A stretch of 64,000 nt of DNA, taken from assembly GCF_030403745.1 (NCBI RefSeq), contig NZ_JAQMWP010000030.1, forward strand, positions 29,034-93,033, in the 5' to 3' direction. Positions 9,094-18,080 of the stretch are shown piece after piece (the first letter of the stretch is position 1; the number at the start of each line of letters is the position of its first letter). Below the pieces are notes generated by a model. It was given only the letters and a program-made list of their open reading frames with translations, ran no database searches and was not told the origin of the DNA. This DNA is from Streptomyces sp. S.PB5 (GTDB taxonomy: Bacteria > Actinomycetota > Actinomycetes > Streptomycetales > Streptomycetaceae). A program made the position numbers and the translations under genes.

Positions 9094-9529
9094 CCAGTGC
9101 CTCCACCATCACGTCGAGGGCGTGGAGCACGCCCGCTCTCTCATGAGCCGGGATTGATTCAAGGAGCCGGGAGAAGCGCTCCCGTCGCGCCTGAGCGAGG
9201 TTCTGTGCGGCTTGCCGTCCCGAAGCGGTGAGCCGCAGGACGACACCGCGTCCGTCGTCGGGGGCAGGGGCGCGCTCCACCCAGCCACGTGAGGAAAGCT
9301 GCGTGACCAGCCGGCTCACGGTGCTCTTCTGCAGTCGCAGTCGGCGCGTCAGCTCCACCTGCCGCAGCTCGCCCTCCTGCGCCAGCTCGCCCAGAGCGTG
9401 CGCCTCGGAGACCGGCACGGGCTGGCCGCAGGGGGTTGTTTCCGGCTGGTGCAGCCCGAAGGCGCGGACGAAGCTCCCCAGGGCTTCCTGGAGAACGACC
9501 GGGTCGTCAGCCCGTTGATCTCTGGACAT
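9086..9529 (-). CDS. MarR-family transcriptional regulator
   Basis: A 147-residue winged-helix regulator: helix-turn-helix near residues 55-85 (ELTRRLRLQKSTVSRLVTQLSSRGWVER), wing with PDDGRGVVLRLTASG, and C-terminal dimerisation helices. ATG 9529 is chosen because it begins the conserved length; the frame is open further upstream into the exporter remnant, which I regard as chance or a lost stop. The start codon directly abuts two tandem operator-like repeats (9530-9568), implying autoregulation and possibly a leaderless message, since no ribosome binding site fits in front of it. It overlaps the secreted-protein gene downstream. Confidence 0.85.
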   Translation of the reverse strand: MSRDQRADDPVVLQEALGSFVRAFGLHQPETTPCGQPVPVSEAHALGELAQEGELRQVELTRRLRLQKSTVSRLVTQLSSRGWVERAPAPDDGRGVVLRLTASGRQAAQNLAQARRERFSRLLESIPAHERAGVLHALDVMVEALDE

Positions 9530-9568
9530 GGTTCGACCGTACAACCAGAAGGTTCGATGGCACAACCA
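9530..9568. promoter_or_regulatory. tandem MarR operator candidates
   Basis: Two near-identical 18-base sites of the form GGTTCGA-N5-ACAACCA occupy 9530-9547 and 9551-9568. Their starts are 21 bases apart, so they lie on the same helix face. Each is an imperfect palindrome (GGTT...AACC). They touch the MarR start codon. Confidence 0.65.
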
Positions 9569-9630
9569 GATTCGTGCTTGGGGTGAGGCGCTGCTCAAGA
9601 CGTGAGCGGGGGCAACTGACCACGCTGCGG

Positions 9631-10421
9631 CGGATCGTGGGCCTCGCGCCAGCGTCTGCACGGCGTAGAGCGTGCCGAGGGCGGCGGCCAGGCCGCCGAG
9701 GAGGAGGCGCAGCGTGGTCTCGGGCAGGTAGGGCTGGAGGCGGGCGCCGAGGTAGCCGCCGACCAGCCCGCCCAGCCCACAGGCGAGTCCGAACCACCAG
9801 TCGGGTGCGACATCACCGGGACTGATCGGGGACAACAGCGCATAGGTACCCGCACCGACGATCGAGGTGACGAACGTCGCGGCGAGCGCGGCCGGCCACC
9901 CGTCCCATGGGCAGCCCCAGGCGGCGAGGATCGGCCCGAGGAGGGACCCGCCGCCGATGCCGTAGATCCCGCCGACCACGCCCACCACCACCGCAAGGGT
10001 GGTGAGCGCCCTCGGGAACAGTCCCGCCTCAACCGCCCGGCCGCGGGCCGGGGCGAGGGTACGGACGCACAGCCACACCCCGAGCGGCAGGAGCAGGGCG
10101 GCGATCAGCAGCCGGAAGACTCCTGGCCCGGGAAGAGCGAAGACGCGTATCGCGGCGCCAAGGACAACGCCGGGGAGCGTGCCGACTACCAGGCGCCGGG
10201 CCAGGCCGCCGCGCAGAGCGCCGTCACGGCGGTACCGCCACAGGGCTCCCGGCCCAGCCACCACATTGAACAGCAAGTTCGTCGGCGTAACCGCCGGGCT
10301 GGGCACGCCGAAGACACTCAAGTGGACTGGAAGGAGGAACTGTCCCGGACGCTCCGACCGGCGCGGTCACCATCGCAATCAGCAGGCCAACAGCCAGGCC
10401 CGCCCACGCCGTCCAGTCCAC
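9631..10421 (-). pseudogene. TauE/SafE-family exporter, frameshifted
   Basis: A membrane permease of the sulfite/anion exporter family. From GTG 10421 one frame reads LAVGLLIAMVTAPVGASG. After a one-base shift near 10,346 the next frame continues with LSVFGVPSPAVTPTNLLFNV, IYGIGGGSLLGPI and several transmembrane segments ending near VQTLARG. No stop follows; the frame runs on into the MarR gene. The frameshift and missing stop suggest a broken gene, although a single-base sequence error at 10,346 would restore most of it. Confidence 0.7.
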
Positions 10422-10689
10422 CCTGCCCTCCGCGCCTCAACTGCCGCCCGGCCAGTATCCGCGCGCCGGACATCGGCGGGACGTATCGGCAACGAGATGT
10501 TCACGGGCAGCAGGAGCACCCGGGTCCGCGATCGGCCTCAACACACTGGACTTGACAGAGAAGTCACGGCTCAGGCCGAACTACCGGTAACGGTAGCTGC
10601 GGGGCATCACGGCCTCCGAAGGCTGCTGGAACGTCAATTGTCCAGCAACCCGGCTCCATCAGAACCGGGACCTACCACCGAACACAACC

Positions 10690-10930
10690 CACGTCGAGGT
10701 CGGGAAGATCATCTATCTGCGCCAGAACCACCACTTCGAGCCCGGGGAGATCGCTTGTACCTCAAGCGGTACCACGGCCTCACCATCAGCAAGCCGGGTG
10801 TCTGACACATCCTCAACCGCCTCGACACGGGCCGCCTGCCGGTCTCCCAGCGCCACGACCGCAGATGGAAGCGCTACGAGAAGCAACTGCGCGGCCACCG
10901 CGTGCAGATCGACGTGAAACGGCTCTGGCC
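10690..10930 (+). pseudogene. IS481-family transposase, N-terminal-side fragment
   Basis: Reads KIIYLRQNHHFEPGEI, then after a shift YLKRYHGLTISKPGV, an in-frame stop, then LDTGRLPVSQRHDRRWKRYEKQL and HRVQIDVK. This is the helix-turn-helix to pre-catalytic region of an IS481 transposase. The catalytic core is absent; a core fragment of the same family lies at 2107-2283. Confidence 0.72.
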
Positions 10931-10949
10931 TGAAGCGCGGGAAGCCCCG

Positions 10950-10981
10950 ACGGGGCAGGGTGATCAGACCCTTGCCCCGAC
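10950..10981 (-). terminator. hairpin after the monooxygenase gene
   Basis: CGGGGCAGGGT pairs with ACCCTTGCCCCG around a 6-base loop, with one bulge. It lies about 76 bases past the monooxygenase stop on its strand. There is no T tract, as is common in actinomycetes. Confidence 0.5.
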
Positions 10982-11056
10982 GGAGCTCGGTCGGGCGGGT
11001 GGAGGGTTACCGGCGCCTAGCAGAGGCCGGTGGTGCCGTGTGTGGTGTTTCCCGGC

Positions 11057-11731
11057 TCAGCCGAAGTTCACGTCGCTGCACCACATGTAGGCTTGATCAA
11101 GGTGCGAGGCTTGCCAGATCACGAACAGGATGTGGTGTCCGGTGTAGCCGGAGGTCTGGACGGGGAACGTGATGTTCTGCGCCGGGGCGAAGCGGCCGGT
11201 CTGCGTGATGAAGTCAAGGTTGCCCCAGCCCAGGGTCTGAGTCGTGGGGTTGAAGCCCTGCTTGCTGACGTAAACCTTGAAGTAGTCGGCACCGTGGGAC
11301 GCCTGGTCGTACAGCTGGACCGAGAAGTTGTTGCCGACGGTGGTGGTCTTCCACTGCCCGGGCTTGTCCAGGCTGGCGTTCCTGGAGAGGTTGTTGCTGC
11401 AGAGCGTTCCGTCGGGGGTCCGTGCCTGGAACTGGCCTCCGAGGCCGTCGCGGAGCGCGCTCATCCAGTTCCACATGGTGTCGGCGTTGGCCTGGAAGGC
11501 CTGCCAGCACATGGGGTCTTGGGTCTGCATGGCGGGGTTCGTGTGGTTGTTTCCCCACGTCTTCCAGCATTGGTACGCACGGGTCGCGGGGCCGACGACG
11601 GTGCCGTGAGCCTGGGCGGGGGCCGACCAAGTGAGGGCGCCGACCACCACCGCGAACAGCATGACGAGCGCCTGGAGAGGCCGACGGAGCGACGACGGCG
11701 AACGCCCGGATAACGGACTTTGGTTGCGCAT
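11057..11731 (-). CDS. AA10 lytic polysaccharide monooxygenase
   Basis: A 224-residue secreted copper enzyme that oxidatively cleaves cellulose or chitin chains. Residues 1-41 are a signal peptide ending APAQA; cleavage exposes His42 (HGTVV), the first ligand of the histidine brace, and the second His lies in YTGHHILFVIWQASH. Paired cysteines and the terminal DVNF match AA10 (old CBM33) single-domain enzymes; no carbohydrate-binding module is attached. A clear ribosome binding site (GGAAGGAG) precedes ATG 11731. A perfect CebR-type palindrome sits 34 bases upstream, which points to induction by cellulose breakdown products and so to cellulose rather than chitin as substrate; the regulatory inference is stronger than the substrate one. 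Confidence 0.92.
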   Translation of the reverse strand: MRNQSPLSGRSPSSLRRPLQALVMLFAVVVGALTWSAPAQAHGTVVGPATRAYQCWKTWGNNHTNPAMQTQDPMCWQAFQANADTMWNWMSALRDGLGGQFQARTPDGTLCSNNLSRNASLDKPGQWKTTTVGNNFSVQLYDQASHGADYFKVYVSKQGFNPTTQTLGWGNLDFITQTGRFAPAQNITFPVQTSGYTGHHILFVIWQASHLDQAYMWCSDVNFG

Positions 11732-11764
11732 GTGGGGGGACTCCTTCCAGTTGCGAGGCTGTCA

Positions 11765-11778
11765 TGGGAGCGCTCCCA
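11765..11778. promoter_or_regulatory. CebR-type operator
   Basis: TGGGAGCGCTCCCA is a perfect 14-bp palindrome identical to the known Streptomyces CebR operator that represses cellulose-utilisation genes until cellobiose or cellotriose appears. It lies between the promoter region and the ribosome binding site of the monooxygenase. Confidence 0.85.
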
Positions 11779-12120
11779 ACGCTAGGACTTCTGAGCGAGA
11801 TGTCAATGAAGTAAACGGAGTTGATTACAGAGGCGGGCGGCGAGCTGGAAATCTGCCGTGAGCCGGGAGTCAGAACCGTTCCCAAAAACCGGAGAGCGAG
11901 GGTGTGGCCGAGACTGATGCGCGGGGGGATGTGGCAGGCGGTCACGAGAGCGGCTGTTGCTCGCGCTCATGTCGCGTCGCGTTCTCGCGTATCAGTCGTG
12001 GGCGGCTGGTGCGGTGTCGGTTTGTGGGACGAGGGGGCTGATGGCGAGGGCGGGGGAGAGAGGACGTGGTGCCCGTAGCGGGCGCGGTCGGCGACGGCTT
12101 CGATCGCGAGAGGTTGCGAG
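11779..12120. other. gap without a supported gene
   Basis: About 340 bases upstream of the monooxygenase promoter and downstream of the MerR gene. I see no coding signal with a start and family motif. Confidence 0.5.
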
Positions 12121-12498
12121 TCACGCTGGGGTCAGCAGGTCTGCGTGGCCCGTTCGCCGGAGGTAGTCGATCACCGCGTCTCGACTCTTCTCCAGGCACA
12201 CGATCCTGTTCTCGACGACGCGCAGCTCGCGAGCGAGCTCCTCTGCCAGGGTCTGGGTGCACGCGCCTGCTGCGTCCTGGGTCGAGGGAGCCTCGATGTC
12301 CAGCACGATCTTGATCATCCTCGTCGACAGACCAGCCTCGACGAGCGCCCGGACGTGACGTGCATGCTCGACCTGGTCCTCGGAGTAGTCGCGGTAACCG
12401 TTGGTCGACCGCGACGCCTCGATAAGCCCCTGCTGCTCGTAGTAGCGGAGCATCCGAGCCGGGGCTCCTACCTTTTGGGCGGCCTCACTGATCTTCAT
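12121..12498 (-). CDS. MerR-family transcriptional regulator
   Basis: A 125-residue regulator: N-terminal winged helix (KISEAAQKVGAPARMLRYYEQQGLI across residues 2-26, NGYRDYSEDQVE) and a C-terminal antiparallel coiled coil (residues 75-115). There is no metal-binding cysteine cluster, so it is more like the small-molecule or redox-unspecific MerR members that control detoxifying reductases. ATG 12498 has AGGAGGAGCAAGTG in front. It is divergent from the NmrA-like reductase at 12,622, and a symmetric site lies between them; activation of that reductase is the likely role. A much longer open frame continues upstream on this strand but is an artefact of GC-rich sequence. Confidence 0.85.
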   Translation of the reverse strand: MKISEAAQKVGAPARMLRYYEQQGLIEASRSTNGYRDYSEDQVEHARHVRALVEAGLSTRMIKIVLDIEAPSTQDAAGACTQTLAEELARELRVVENRIVCLEKSRDAVIDYLRRTGHADLLTPA

Positions 12499-12532
12499 CA
12501 CTTGCTCCTCCTCGTCGGCCGACGATTTGACC

Positions 12533-12548
12533 TTGACACTGATGTCAA
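12533..12548. promoter_or_regulatory. MerR-type operator in the divergent promoter
   Basis: TTGACA-CTGA-TGTCAA is a perfect inverted repeat in the 123-base space between the MerR and reductase genes, in the position expected for a MerR dimer acting on both promoters. Confidence 0.65.
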
Positions 12549-12621
12549 AGTCTACGGTGACTCTCGAGACCCCAGCGACCGGAGCGCACTGGGGAAAGAC
12601 GAACACGAGAGGGACCTTCAG

Positions 12622-13563
12622 ATGACCAGCGACAGCTCGATCCCCACCTCCCGGGACATCCTCATCATCGGAGCCGGGGAACTCGGCATGCCCGTCATCC
12701 GCAACGTCGTCCGACGAGCGAAGGACGTGGAGGGCTCGTCCGTCAGCGTGCTCCTGCGCGCCGGCGCCATCGCGTCCACGGCACCCGACAAGCAGCGCGA
12801 CGTCGCTGAGATCAAAAACCTGGGCGTGAAGATCGTCGAAGGGGACCTCGTGAAGAACACCGTCGACGAGCTCGCCTCCATCTTCGCCGACTACGACACG
12901 GTCATCGGGTGCACGGGCATCACCGCCGGCCTCGAGACCCCCATGAAGGTCGCCCAGGCCGCCCTCCAGGCAAGGGTCCCGCGGTATTTCCCGTGGCAGT
13001 TCGGCGTCGACTTCGACGTCATCGGCCGAGGAAGTCCGCAGGACATCTTCGACTCCCAGCTGGACGTCCGTGACCTGCTCCGGTCCCAGGACCAGACCGA
13101 GTGGGTCATCATCTCCACCGGCATGTTCATGAACTACCTCTTCGAGCCTGGCTCGGGCATGGTGGACCTGCCAGGCGACACCGTCAACGCGCTGGGAAGT
13201 CTCGAGACGGCGGTCACCGTGACGACGCCCGAAGACATCGGCGTCCTGACCGCAGACATCCTCTTCGCCGAACCTCGCATCCGCGACGAGATCGTCTACC
13301 TCGCCGGTGACACCATCACCTACGGCGAGCTGGCCGAAACGCTCGAGACCGTGCTGGAGCGTCCGTTCCGCCGTGCGGTGTGGACGGTTCCGTCGCTGCT
13401 CGACGAGCTGGCCACCGACCCGGACAACATGACGCGGAAGTACCGGGCGGTCTTCGCGCAGGGCCGCGGCGTCGCGTGGGCGAAGGACGACACCTACAAC
13501 GCACGCCACGCGATCCCCGTGACTGACCTCCGCCAGTGGGCCAAGGAGAACCTCGCGGGCTGA
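12622..13563 (+). CDS. NmrA-like NAD(P)-dependent aromatic alcohol reductase family protein
   Basis: A 313-residue Rossmann-fold protein. The nucleotide-binding motif IIGAGELG lies at residues 15-22. Later parts (VIGCTGIT, VPRYFPWQFGVDFD, the TEWVIISTGMFMNYLFEP region) match the isoflavone-reductase/PCBER branch of atypical SDRs, which reduce aromatic or quinone-like compounds with NADPH; others in the family are only redox sensors. ATG 12622 starts the conserved protein. Transcribed away from the MerR gene, it is probably that regulator's target. The reaction cannot be fixed from sequence. Confidence 0.82.
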   Translation: MTSDSSIPTSRDILIIGAGELGMPVIRNVVRRAKDVEGSSVSVLLRAGAIASTAPDKQRDVAEIKNLGVKIVEGDLVKNTVDELASIFADYDTVIGCTGITAGLETPMKVAQAALQARVPRYFPWQFGVDFDVIGRGSPQDIFDSQLDVRDLLRSQDQTEWVIISTGMFMNYLFEPGSGMVDLPGDTVNALGSLETAVTVTTPEDIGVLTADILFAEPRIRDEIVYLAGDTITYGELAETLETVLERPFRRAVWTVPSLLDELATDPDNMTRKYRAVFAQGRGVAWAKDDTYNARHAIPVTDLRQWAKENLAG

Positions 13564-13569
13564 CGCATC

Positions 13570-13974
13570 CCCCAGCCCCCGCGCGCGGGCGGCATCGGCC
13601 TGCAGTTCCTCACCGGCGACCTCCAGGGCAGCCATGACCCGGGCGGCGTCGCCTTCACCGTGCTCGCCGCGATGTCGGGCATGGAGCGCGAGTACATCCG
13701 CGACCGGACGCTGGAGGGGCACGAGTCCCCTCGTCTGCGGGAGAAGGGGATCGGCGGCGCGAGCGTCACCGACGACGACATGCTCGGCATGGCGCTGCAC
13801 CTGCGGGACCAGGAGCTGAGCCTGCGCGAGATCGCCGCCCGGCTCGTCATCGCCAAGGGCGCCAAGAAGGGGCAGCACCCTTCCCCGCCGACCGTCATGT
13901 GAATGCTGCGCGAGCACGACGAACGCGTGGACACCACGGGGCCCACTGTGGTGCTGGAGGCCGCTGAGAGCTGA
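13570..13974 (+). pseudogene. serine recombinase/resolvase, truncated with internal stop
   Basis: Reads GIGLQFLTGDLQGSHDPGG, then VLAAMSGMEREYIRDRTLEGHE and a C-terminal part with LSLREIAARLVIAKG, as in small Streptomyces resolvases. The N-terminal catalytic Ser region is missing. A TGA interrupts the frame at 13,900, after which the expected MLREHDERV tail continues to 13,974. Confidence 0.75.
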
Positions 13975-14273
13975 GAGCGCCACGGGCACCACAACGGGGG
14001 GCCCGGAGTCATCCACGGACGGCCCTGGGGCCCTTCCTCCGTTCCGGGACGATCTCCAGTTCATCAGGGGCGATCCTGCGGGCGCACGGTCCGCCGGCGG
14101 GAGGTGACGGTTCAGCTTTCGACTCAGACACGCGCGCCCGCGTTGGACGGCCTTGGGCACAACGGAACAGCGGTTAACCCCAAGCCGGTGATCAGGGGCT
14201 TCCAGCACAGCCGATCGGCTTTGCACCGGGGTGCGGCGGAAGATCGCCTGCACGGCTGTCGGCGTCGTTAGCG

Positions 14274-14590
14274 TCAGGTCCATGCCAGTGGAGTTCTTGA
14301 CCGACGAGAGTCCAGCGCGGTCGCCCGGTCGTTGGTGGCTGGGCACAGGGTGAACGGGGTGGCCAACACCTCGCGGGCGAAAAGATCCTCCAGGATCGTG
14401 CGCCGCTCTCGGTAGGGCCGGGCGAGCAACTCGGTGTCCCCTTGCTCCAGGACGTCGAAAACGATCAGGTAGGCGGGGCGTTCGGCCGCGGCTTCGATGG
14501 CTCCGCGGCCACGGCGGCGGGCGCGGCGCTCTCGTTCGTGCCGCGCCGCCATGGACTGCGAGGATCGGCGAAGAACACGGGAATACCGGT
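14274..14590 (-). pseudogene. ATP-dependent DNA ligase fragment
   Basis: About 90 residues match the adenylation domain of Streptomyces LigC/LigD-type ATP-dependent ligases: AERPAYLIVFDVLEQGDTELLARPYRERR (residues 25-53), then LATPFTLCPATNDRATALD. The catalytic lysine region upstream and the OB domain downstream are gone. Confidence 0.65.
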
Positions 14591-14660
14591 CTTGACTTTG
14601 AATTGCGCGTGCGCCGACATCTCCTTGTCTCGAACCTCTGCCAGCGACCGTGCCAGCTGG

Positions 14661-15116
14661 TCAGGAGCGTGGCAGGTGAAGCGACGTCTGCGTCTGCTCG
14701 ACCTCTACGTCGGCGGTGAAGGCGCCGGCCGCCGACACCCCACCGAGGAGCGCGGCGACGAGCGCCACGGCCCCCGAAAACGCCCAACGGGGCTGCCGAA
14801 AGCTCCTGTTCCGTGTCATGCGCGTGGTCTCGGCAGGCCGACCGCACGCGATGGTCATGCGTGCGTCCAGCCACGCCTCCGCCTCGTCTGCTCGTATCCC
14901 GCAGGCCGCTACGAACGCGGCGACCAACTCCTCGCGGGGTAGCCGGTCCCTGCCGAGCATGGTCGCCGCCGTGGAGTAGGGCAGGGTATGGCCTGCTTCC
15001 GTCGCGCGGCGTTCCAGTAGGCGGTAGCTGAGGCCGGACCACGCCTTGAGACGACGCAGCGCCGCCACGAAGGCGACCGCGTCGGTGTCCGGCGGTGTGG
15101 GCGGTGCTGTGGTCAT
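14661..15116 (-). CDS. helix-turn-helix protein with one transmembrane segment
   Basis: A 151-residue protein. Residues 10-75 resemble an XRE-like helix-turn-helix (FVAALRRLKAWSGLSYRLLERRA and the STAATMLGRDRLPREELVAAFVAACG region), common in Streptomyces. A basic stretch is followed by a single hydrophobic helix at about 112-132, then a short C-terminal tail. It therefore looks like a membrane-tethered DNA-binding or signalling protein; the ligand is unknown. ATG 15116 with GGGGGACCACG upstream is preferred to an earlier ATG at 15158. It is divergent from the serine hydrolase at 15,237, with 120 bases between. Confidence 0.7.
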   Translation of the reverse strand: MTTAPPTPPDTDAVAFVAALRRLKAWSGLSYRLLERRATEAGHTLPYSTAATMLGRDRLPREELVAAFVAACGIRADEAEAWLDARMTIACGRPAETTRMTRNRSFRQPRWAFSGAVALVAALLGGVSAAGAFTADVEVEQTQTSLHLPRS

Positions 15117-15236
15117 CGTGGTCCCCCTGTTGACCTGGACGTACACGGGCTCGCACAAGCTCGAACACCATCATGCCTTGATGAACGGCGAGAGCGACGG
15201 TCAACTTCGGAGCGGATTACCGATGTTGGAGGTCAT

Positions 15237-16400
15237 ATGCGTACGACTGCCTCTCGCTGCCGCACGGCCATCGTGACTGTCCTCGGTGTTGCGCTGATGC
15301 TGGGCGGGTGCACCGAAGAGCCCGGTGCCGGGGCGTTGGCGGAGCGCGCCCCGAAGTCCCAGATCCGCGACGGAGAGTCGGTCGCCGACTTCCTCCGCCG
15401 TACCCTGCCCGCCGGCCTCAGCGGCACTGTGATCGCTGCTCGTGGCGACCGGCTCGCGTACTGCGGCGGATTCGGGGCGGCCAACCGCGCCGCCGGCACC
15501 CCTGCGAGCTGCCGGACCGTGTATGACGTCATGTCGATCACGAAACAGTTCACCGCGGCTGCGATCGTGAAGCTGGAGGTGATGGGCCGGCTCCGGGTGA
15601 GCGATCCGGTCAGCCGGTTCCTGGGACGCGGGCAGACCGTGCCCGAGGACAAGCGCGGCATCACGATCGAGCACCTGCTCACCCACACCTCGGGGCTGGT
15701 CGAGGGGCTCGGCGATGACTACGACCCTTTGTCGCGGGAGGAATTGGTGCGCCGGGCCCTGCGGTCTCAGCTGCGGTCCACCCCGGGCAAGGAGTTCCAC
15801 TACTCCAACACCGGCTACAGCCTGCTCGCCGCGGTCGTGGAGGAGGCGTCCGGGGAGACGTACGAACAGTTCCTGGCCCGGCATCTGTTCACGCCGGCCG
15901 GGATGACTCAGACCGGATACGTTCTGCCCCGCTGGCCGCGGCACCTGGTCGCGGTGGAGTACGACAACAAGGGGCGCAGCAAGGGCAGGCCATTCGACCA
16001 CCCCTGGGCCGCCGACGGGCCGTACTGGAACCTGCGCGGCAACGGCGGCATCCTCTCCACCGCCCAGGACATGCTCCGTTGGCACCGTGCGCTCCTTGGT
16101 GACGAGATCCTTCCGGCGCGGGCCAGGGAGAAGCTCTTCGAACCTCGCATACCAGAGCCGGAATCAGAGAACTCGTACGGATACGGCTGGAGCATCCGCG
16201 ACACCCCGGACGGCCCTCTCGCCTGGCACGACGGCGGCAACGACTGGTCCCTGGCGCTCCTGAGCCGTTCCCTGCGCGACGACATCCTCGTGTTCTGGGT
16301 CAGCAACCATGCCTACCGCGACGGGAAATGGAACCTCGAGGACCAGGCGGAGGCGCTGACACTGGGCATTGCGGAGCGCGTCCGCGCGGAGGGGTACTGA
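15237..16400 (+). CDS. class C beta-lactamase-like serine hydrolase lipoprotein
   Basis: A 387-residue exported lipoprotein: signal peptide with lipobox LGGC (Cys25), then a beta-lactamase/D-alanyl-D-alanine peptidase fold. The active-site motifs are all present: SITK at 100-103 (nucleophile Ser100), YSN at 189-191 and HDGG at 331-334. Family members act as DD-peptidases, esterases or low-level beta-lactamases at the cell surface; the true substrate is open. The ATG has TTGGAGG five bases upstream. It is divergent from the membrane-tethered helix-turn-helix gene. Confidence 0.88.
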   Translation: MRTTASRCRTAIVTVLGVALMLGGCTEEPGAGALAERAPKSQIRDGESVADFLRRTLPAGLSGTVIAARGDRLAYCGGFGAANRAAGTPASCRTVYDVMSITKQFTAAAIVKLEVMGRLRVSDPVSRFLGRGQTVPEDKRGITIEHLLTHTSGLVEGLGDDYDPLSREELVRRALRSQLRSTPGKEFHYSNTGYSLLAAVVEEASGETYEQFLARHLFTPAGMTQTGYVLPRWPRHLVAVEYDNKGRSKGRPFDHPWAADGPYWNLRGNGGILSTAQDMLRWHRALLGDEILPARAREKLFEPRIPEPESENSYGYGWSIRDTPDGPLAWHDGGNDWSLALLSRSLRDDILVFWVSNHAYRDGKWNLEDQAEALTLGIAERVRAEGY

Positions 16401-17026
16401 CTGATTGGCTCATCCGCTCCGGTCGCCGATCCCCCTCACCCTTTGGTAGTTGGTAGAAGCCTCGTGACCGAACTTGATCTTGACTGGCCGCTTCCTGCCG
16501 GGAGCTTCACTCTTGTTCGGGTCCGGACCCCCGGCGAGCCCTCCGACACCCCGTCGCCAGCAACAGCTCGCTGGTGGTGTGTCACGCAAAGACGCACGAC
16601 TCCTGTGCAACCAGGCCGCTGCTTCGGGTTGGTTCTGCTGGTCCTCGGAGCTGTCACTTTCGGGCTGTGCCAACTTGTGGACGCCGCGCCTTACGACGGC
16701 TGGTAATTTCGGAGCATCCATCTGACCTGGGCTTATGGGAGTCGAAACGGCTGTGGCCTGCTACGACGGGTTGCAGAGGCGATCGGAGGCAGTCAGAGGC
16801 GATCCCTATGTAACTCGCTTTCGAGTGGCCCGAGTCGACGGGTATCGATCAGGAGTGGTGCTCTCGACGGTTCTCCGCTCCGACCTTGGTCTAGCTGCGA
16901 TGGGGACGCCTGCCTCCGCACGGCGCCGGACATAAGAAGACCCCCCAGGACGGGCAGTCCTGGAGGCTTCCCTGGCACCGATTGGAGGTCGGTTCCGGAT
17001 GCCACCCGTGGGTTTAGCGGGCCTGG
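16401..17026. other. gap with a hairpin, no supported gene
   Basis: Short open frames exist on both strands (for instance one starting at 16,443), but none has a family motif. CCAGGAC-GGGCA-GTCCTGG at 16,945-16,963 is a perfect 7-bp hairpin and the only clear structure. Confidence 0.45.
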
Positions 17027-17640
17027 GTGGCGTCCACGTCCTTGCGAGACGACCCCACCGTGCCACACCACACCCACCAGGCAGAACCACAGCGACAGAC
17101 CTCTCTCCCGAACGGCCGACCGGGCCTCCATCGACTCCCTGCGGCGGCAGCTGATCTCCTCCTGCTCGGCGATCTCACCGGCCGCTACGCGGCAGGCAGT
17201 TACAGCAGGCTCGGCTCCGACGGCCGGAGCGTGGTCCGGTGTGGGGACCGTCAGGGTGCGGCCGAGCACGGGCATCGGATCACGGCCGCCCTCGCCTGCC
17301 ACGTCGCCCGCGCCGACAGCACCGTCGACGAACTGCTCCGGCTGCTGCTGCATCCCGAGCACGAGGGCGGCAGGCACGCCCGCAGTATCGCGCTGCGCTT
17401 CGGGCAGGCGCGTGCCCTGGACTACATCCGCCGGGTATGGGCCAGCGCCGAGGCAGCGGTCGGCAGCACCCGGCTGCTGGAGTCCCGTCACCAGGTGCAC
17501 GAGGTTCTCGCCGCGTTGCGCGACCGTATCGAGACGACACCGTGGCGTGGGGAGCGGGGCCGGACTGCGCTGCGGGTGCTGCGGGCGCACCTGACCTTCG
17601 CCGAGTCCGCGGGCGGTCTGCTGCATCACACCAGACCGGG
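17027..17640 (+). pseudogene. truncated hypothetical protein of integrative-element type
   Basis: From about 17,150 the frame has strong coding bias and reads AALACHVARADSTVDELLRLLL, then LDYIRRVWASAEAAV, ALRDRIETTPWRGERGRTALRVLRAHLTFAE (in two parts). I recognise this pattern from proteins encoded by actinomycete integrative elements and plasmids but know no function. The start is unclear, and coding bias ends near 17,635 where an unrelated frame begins, so it is a fragment. Confidence 0.45.
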
Positions 17641-17871
17641 CAACGCTACCCGAACATCAACCTCGAATCCGTCCTGCTGGCCCTCGCCGACGACATCACC
17701 TTCGACGGAGCCACCGGACACGTCGAACACGACAGCACCAACGCCCCGCCACGTGACAGGACCCTCGTCCTGCTGTGCCAGACGGGAAACGACGCGGAGA
17801 CCGCCCTCGCCTGCGGCGCCTGCCGCCATGACCAGTCGAGCGAGGCGCAGGCGCCGCCGTGTGCGGGCTGA
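17641..17871 (+). pseudogene. C-terminal fragment of an unknown protein
   Basis: A frame with strong GC3 bias begins abruptly at the break near 17,640 and runs to a stop at 17,871. It reads LALADDITFDGATGHVEH, then TLVLLCQTGNDAETALACGAC with two closely spaced cysteines. There is no start codon of its own; I do not recognise the family. Confidence 0.4.
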
Positions 17872-18080
17872 TCGGCCGATTCCGCTGAACCGGCCGTCGT
17901 CGGCTCTGATCAAGACCTCGACACCGTGACCACCGGCCCCACACCGCCGTGCTCCAGAGCCGTCATCGAAGGACACGTGAACGAGGATCGGCTCCGCTCG
18001 GAGGCAGAACCGCCGTCACGCGCTATGGGTGTCCGTTGACCGCTACAGGGCGTCGGCGCGTGGTCCCGGCGGCTCGGTTG

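Noticed and set aside
12121..15204. A 1027-codon open frame on the minus strand
   Set aside because: Only its last 125 codons (MerR) are real. The rest runs antisense to the NmrA-like gene and through unrelated fragments, an effect of high GC content.
16443..16706. An 87-codon frame with plausible N-terminus
   Set aside because: No ribosome binding site, weak codon bias and no family resemblance; left as gap sequence.
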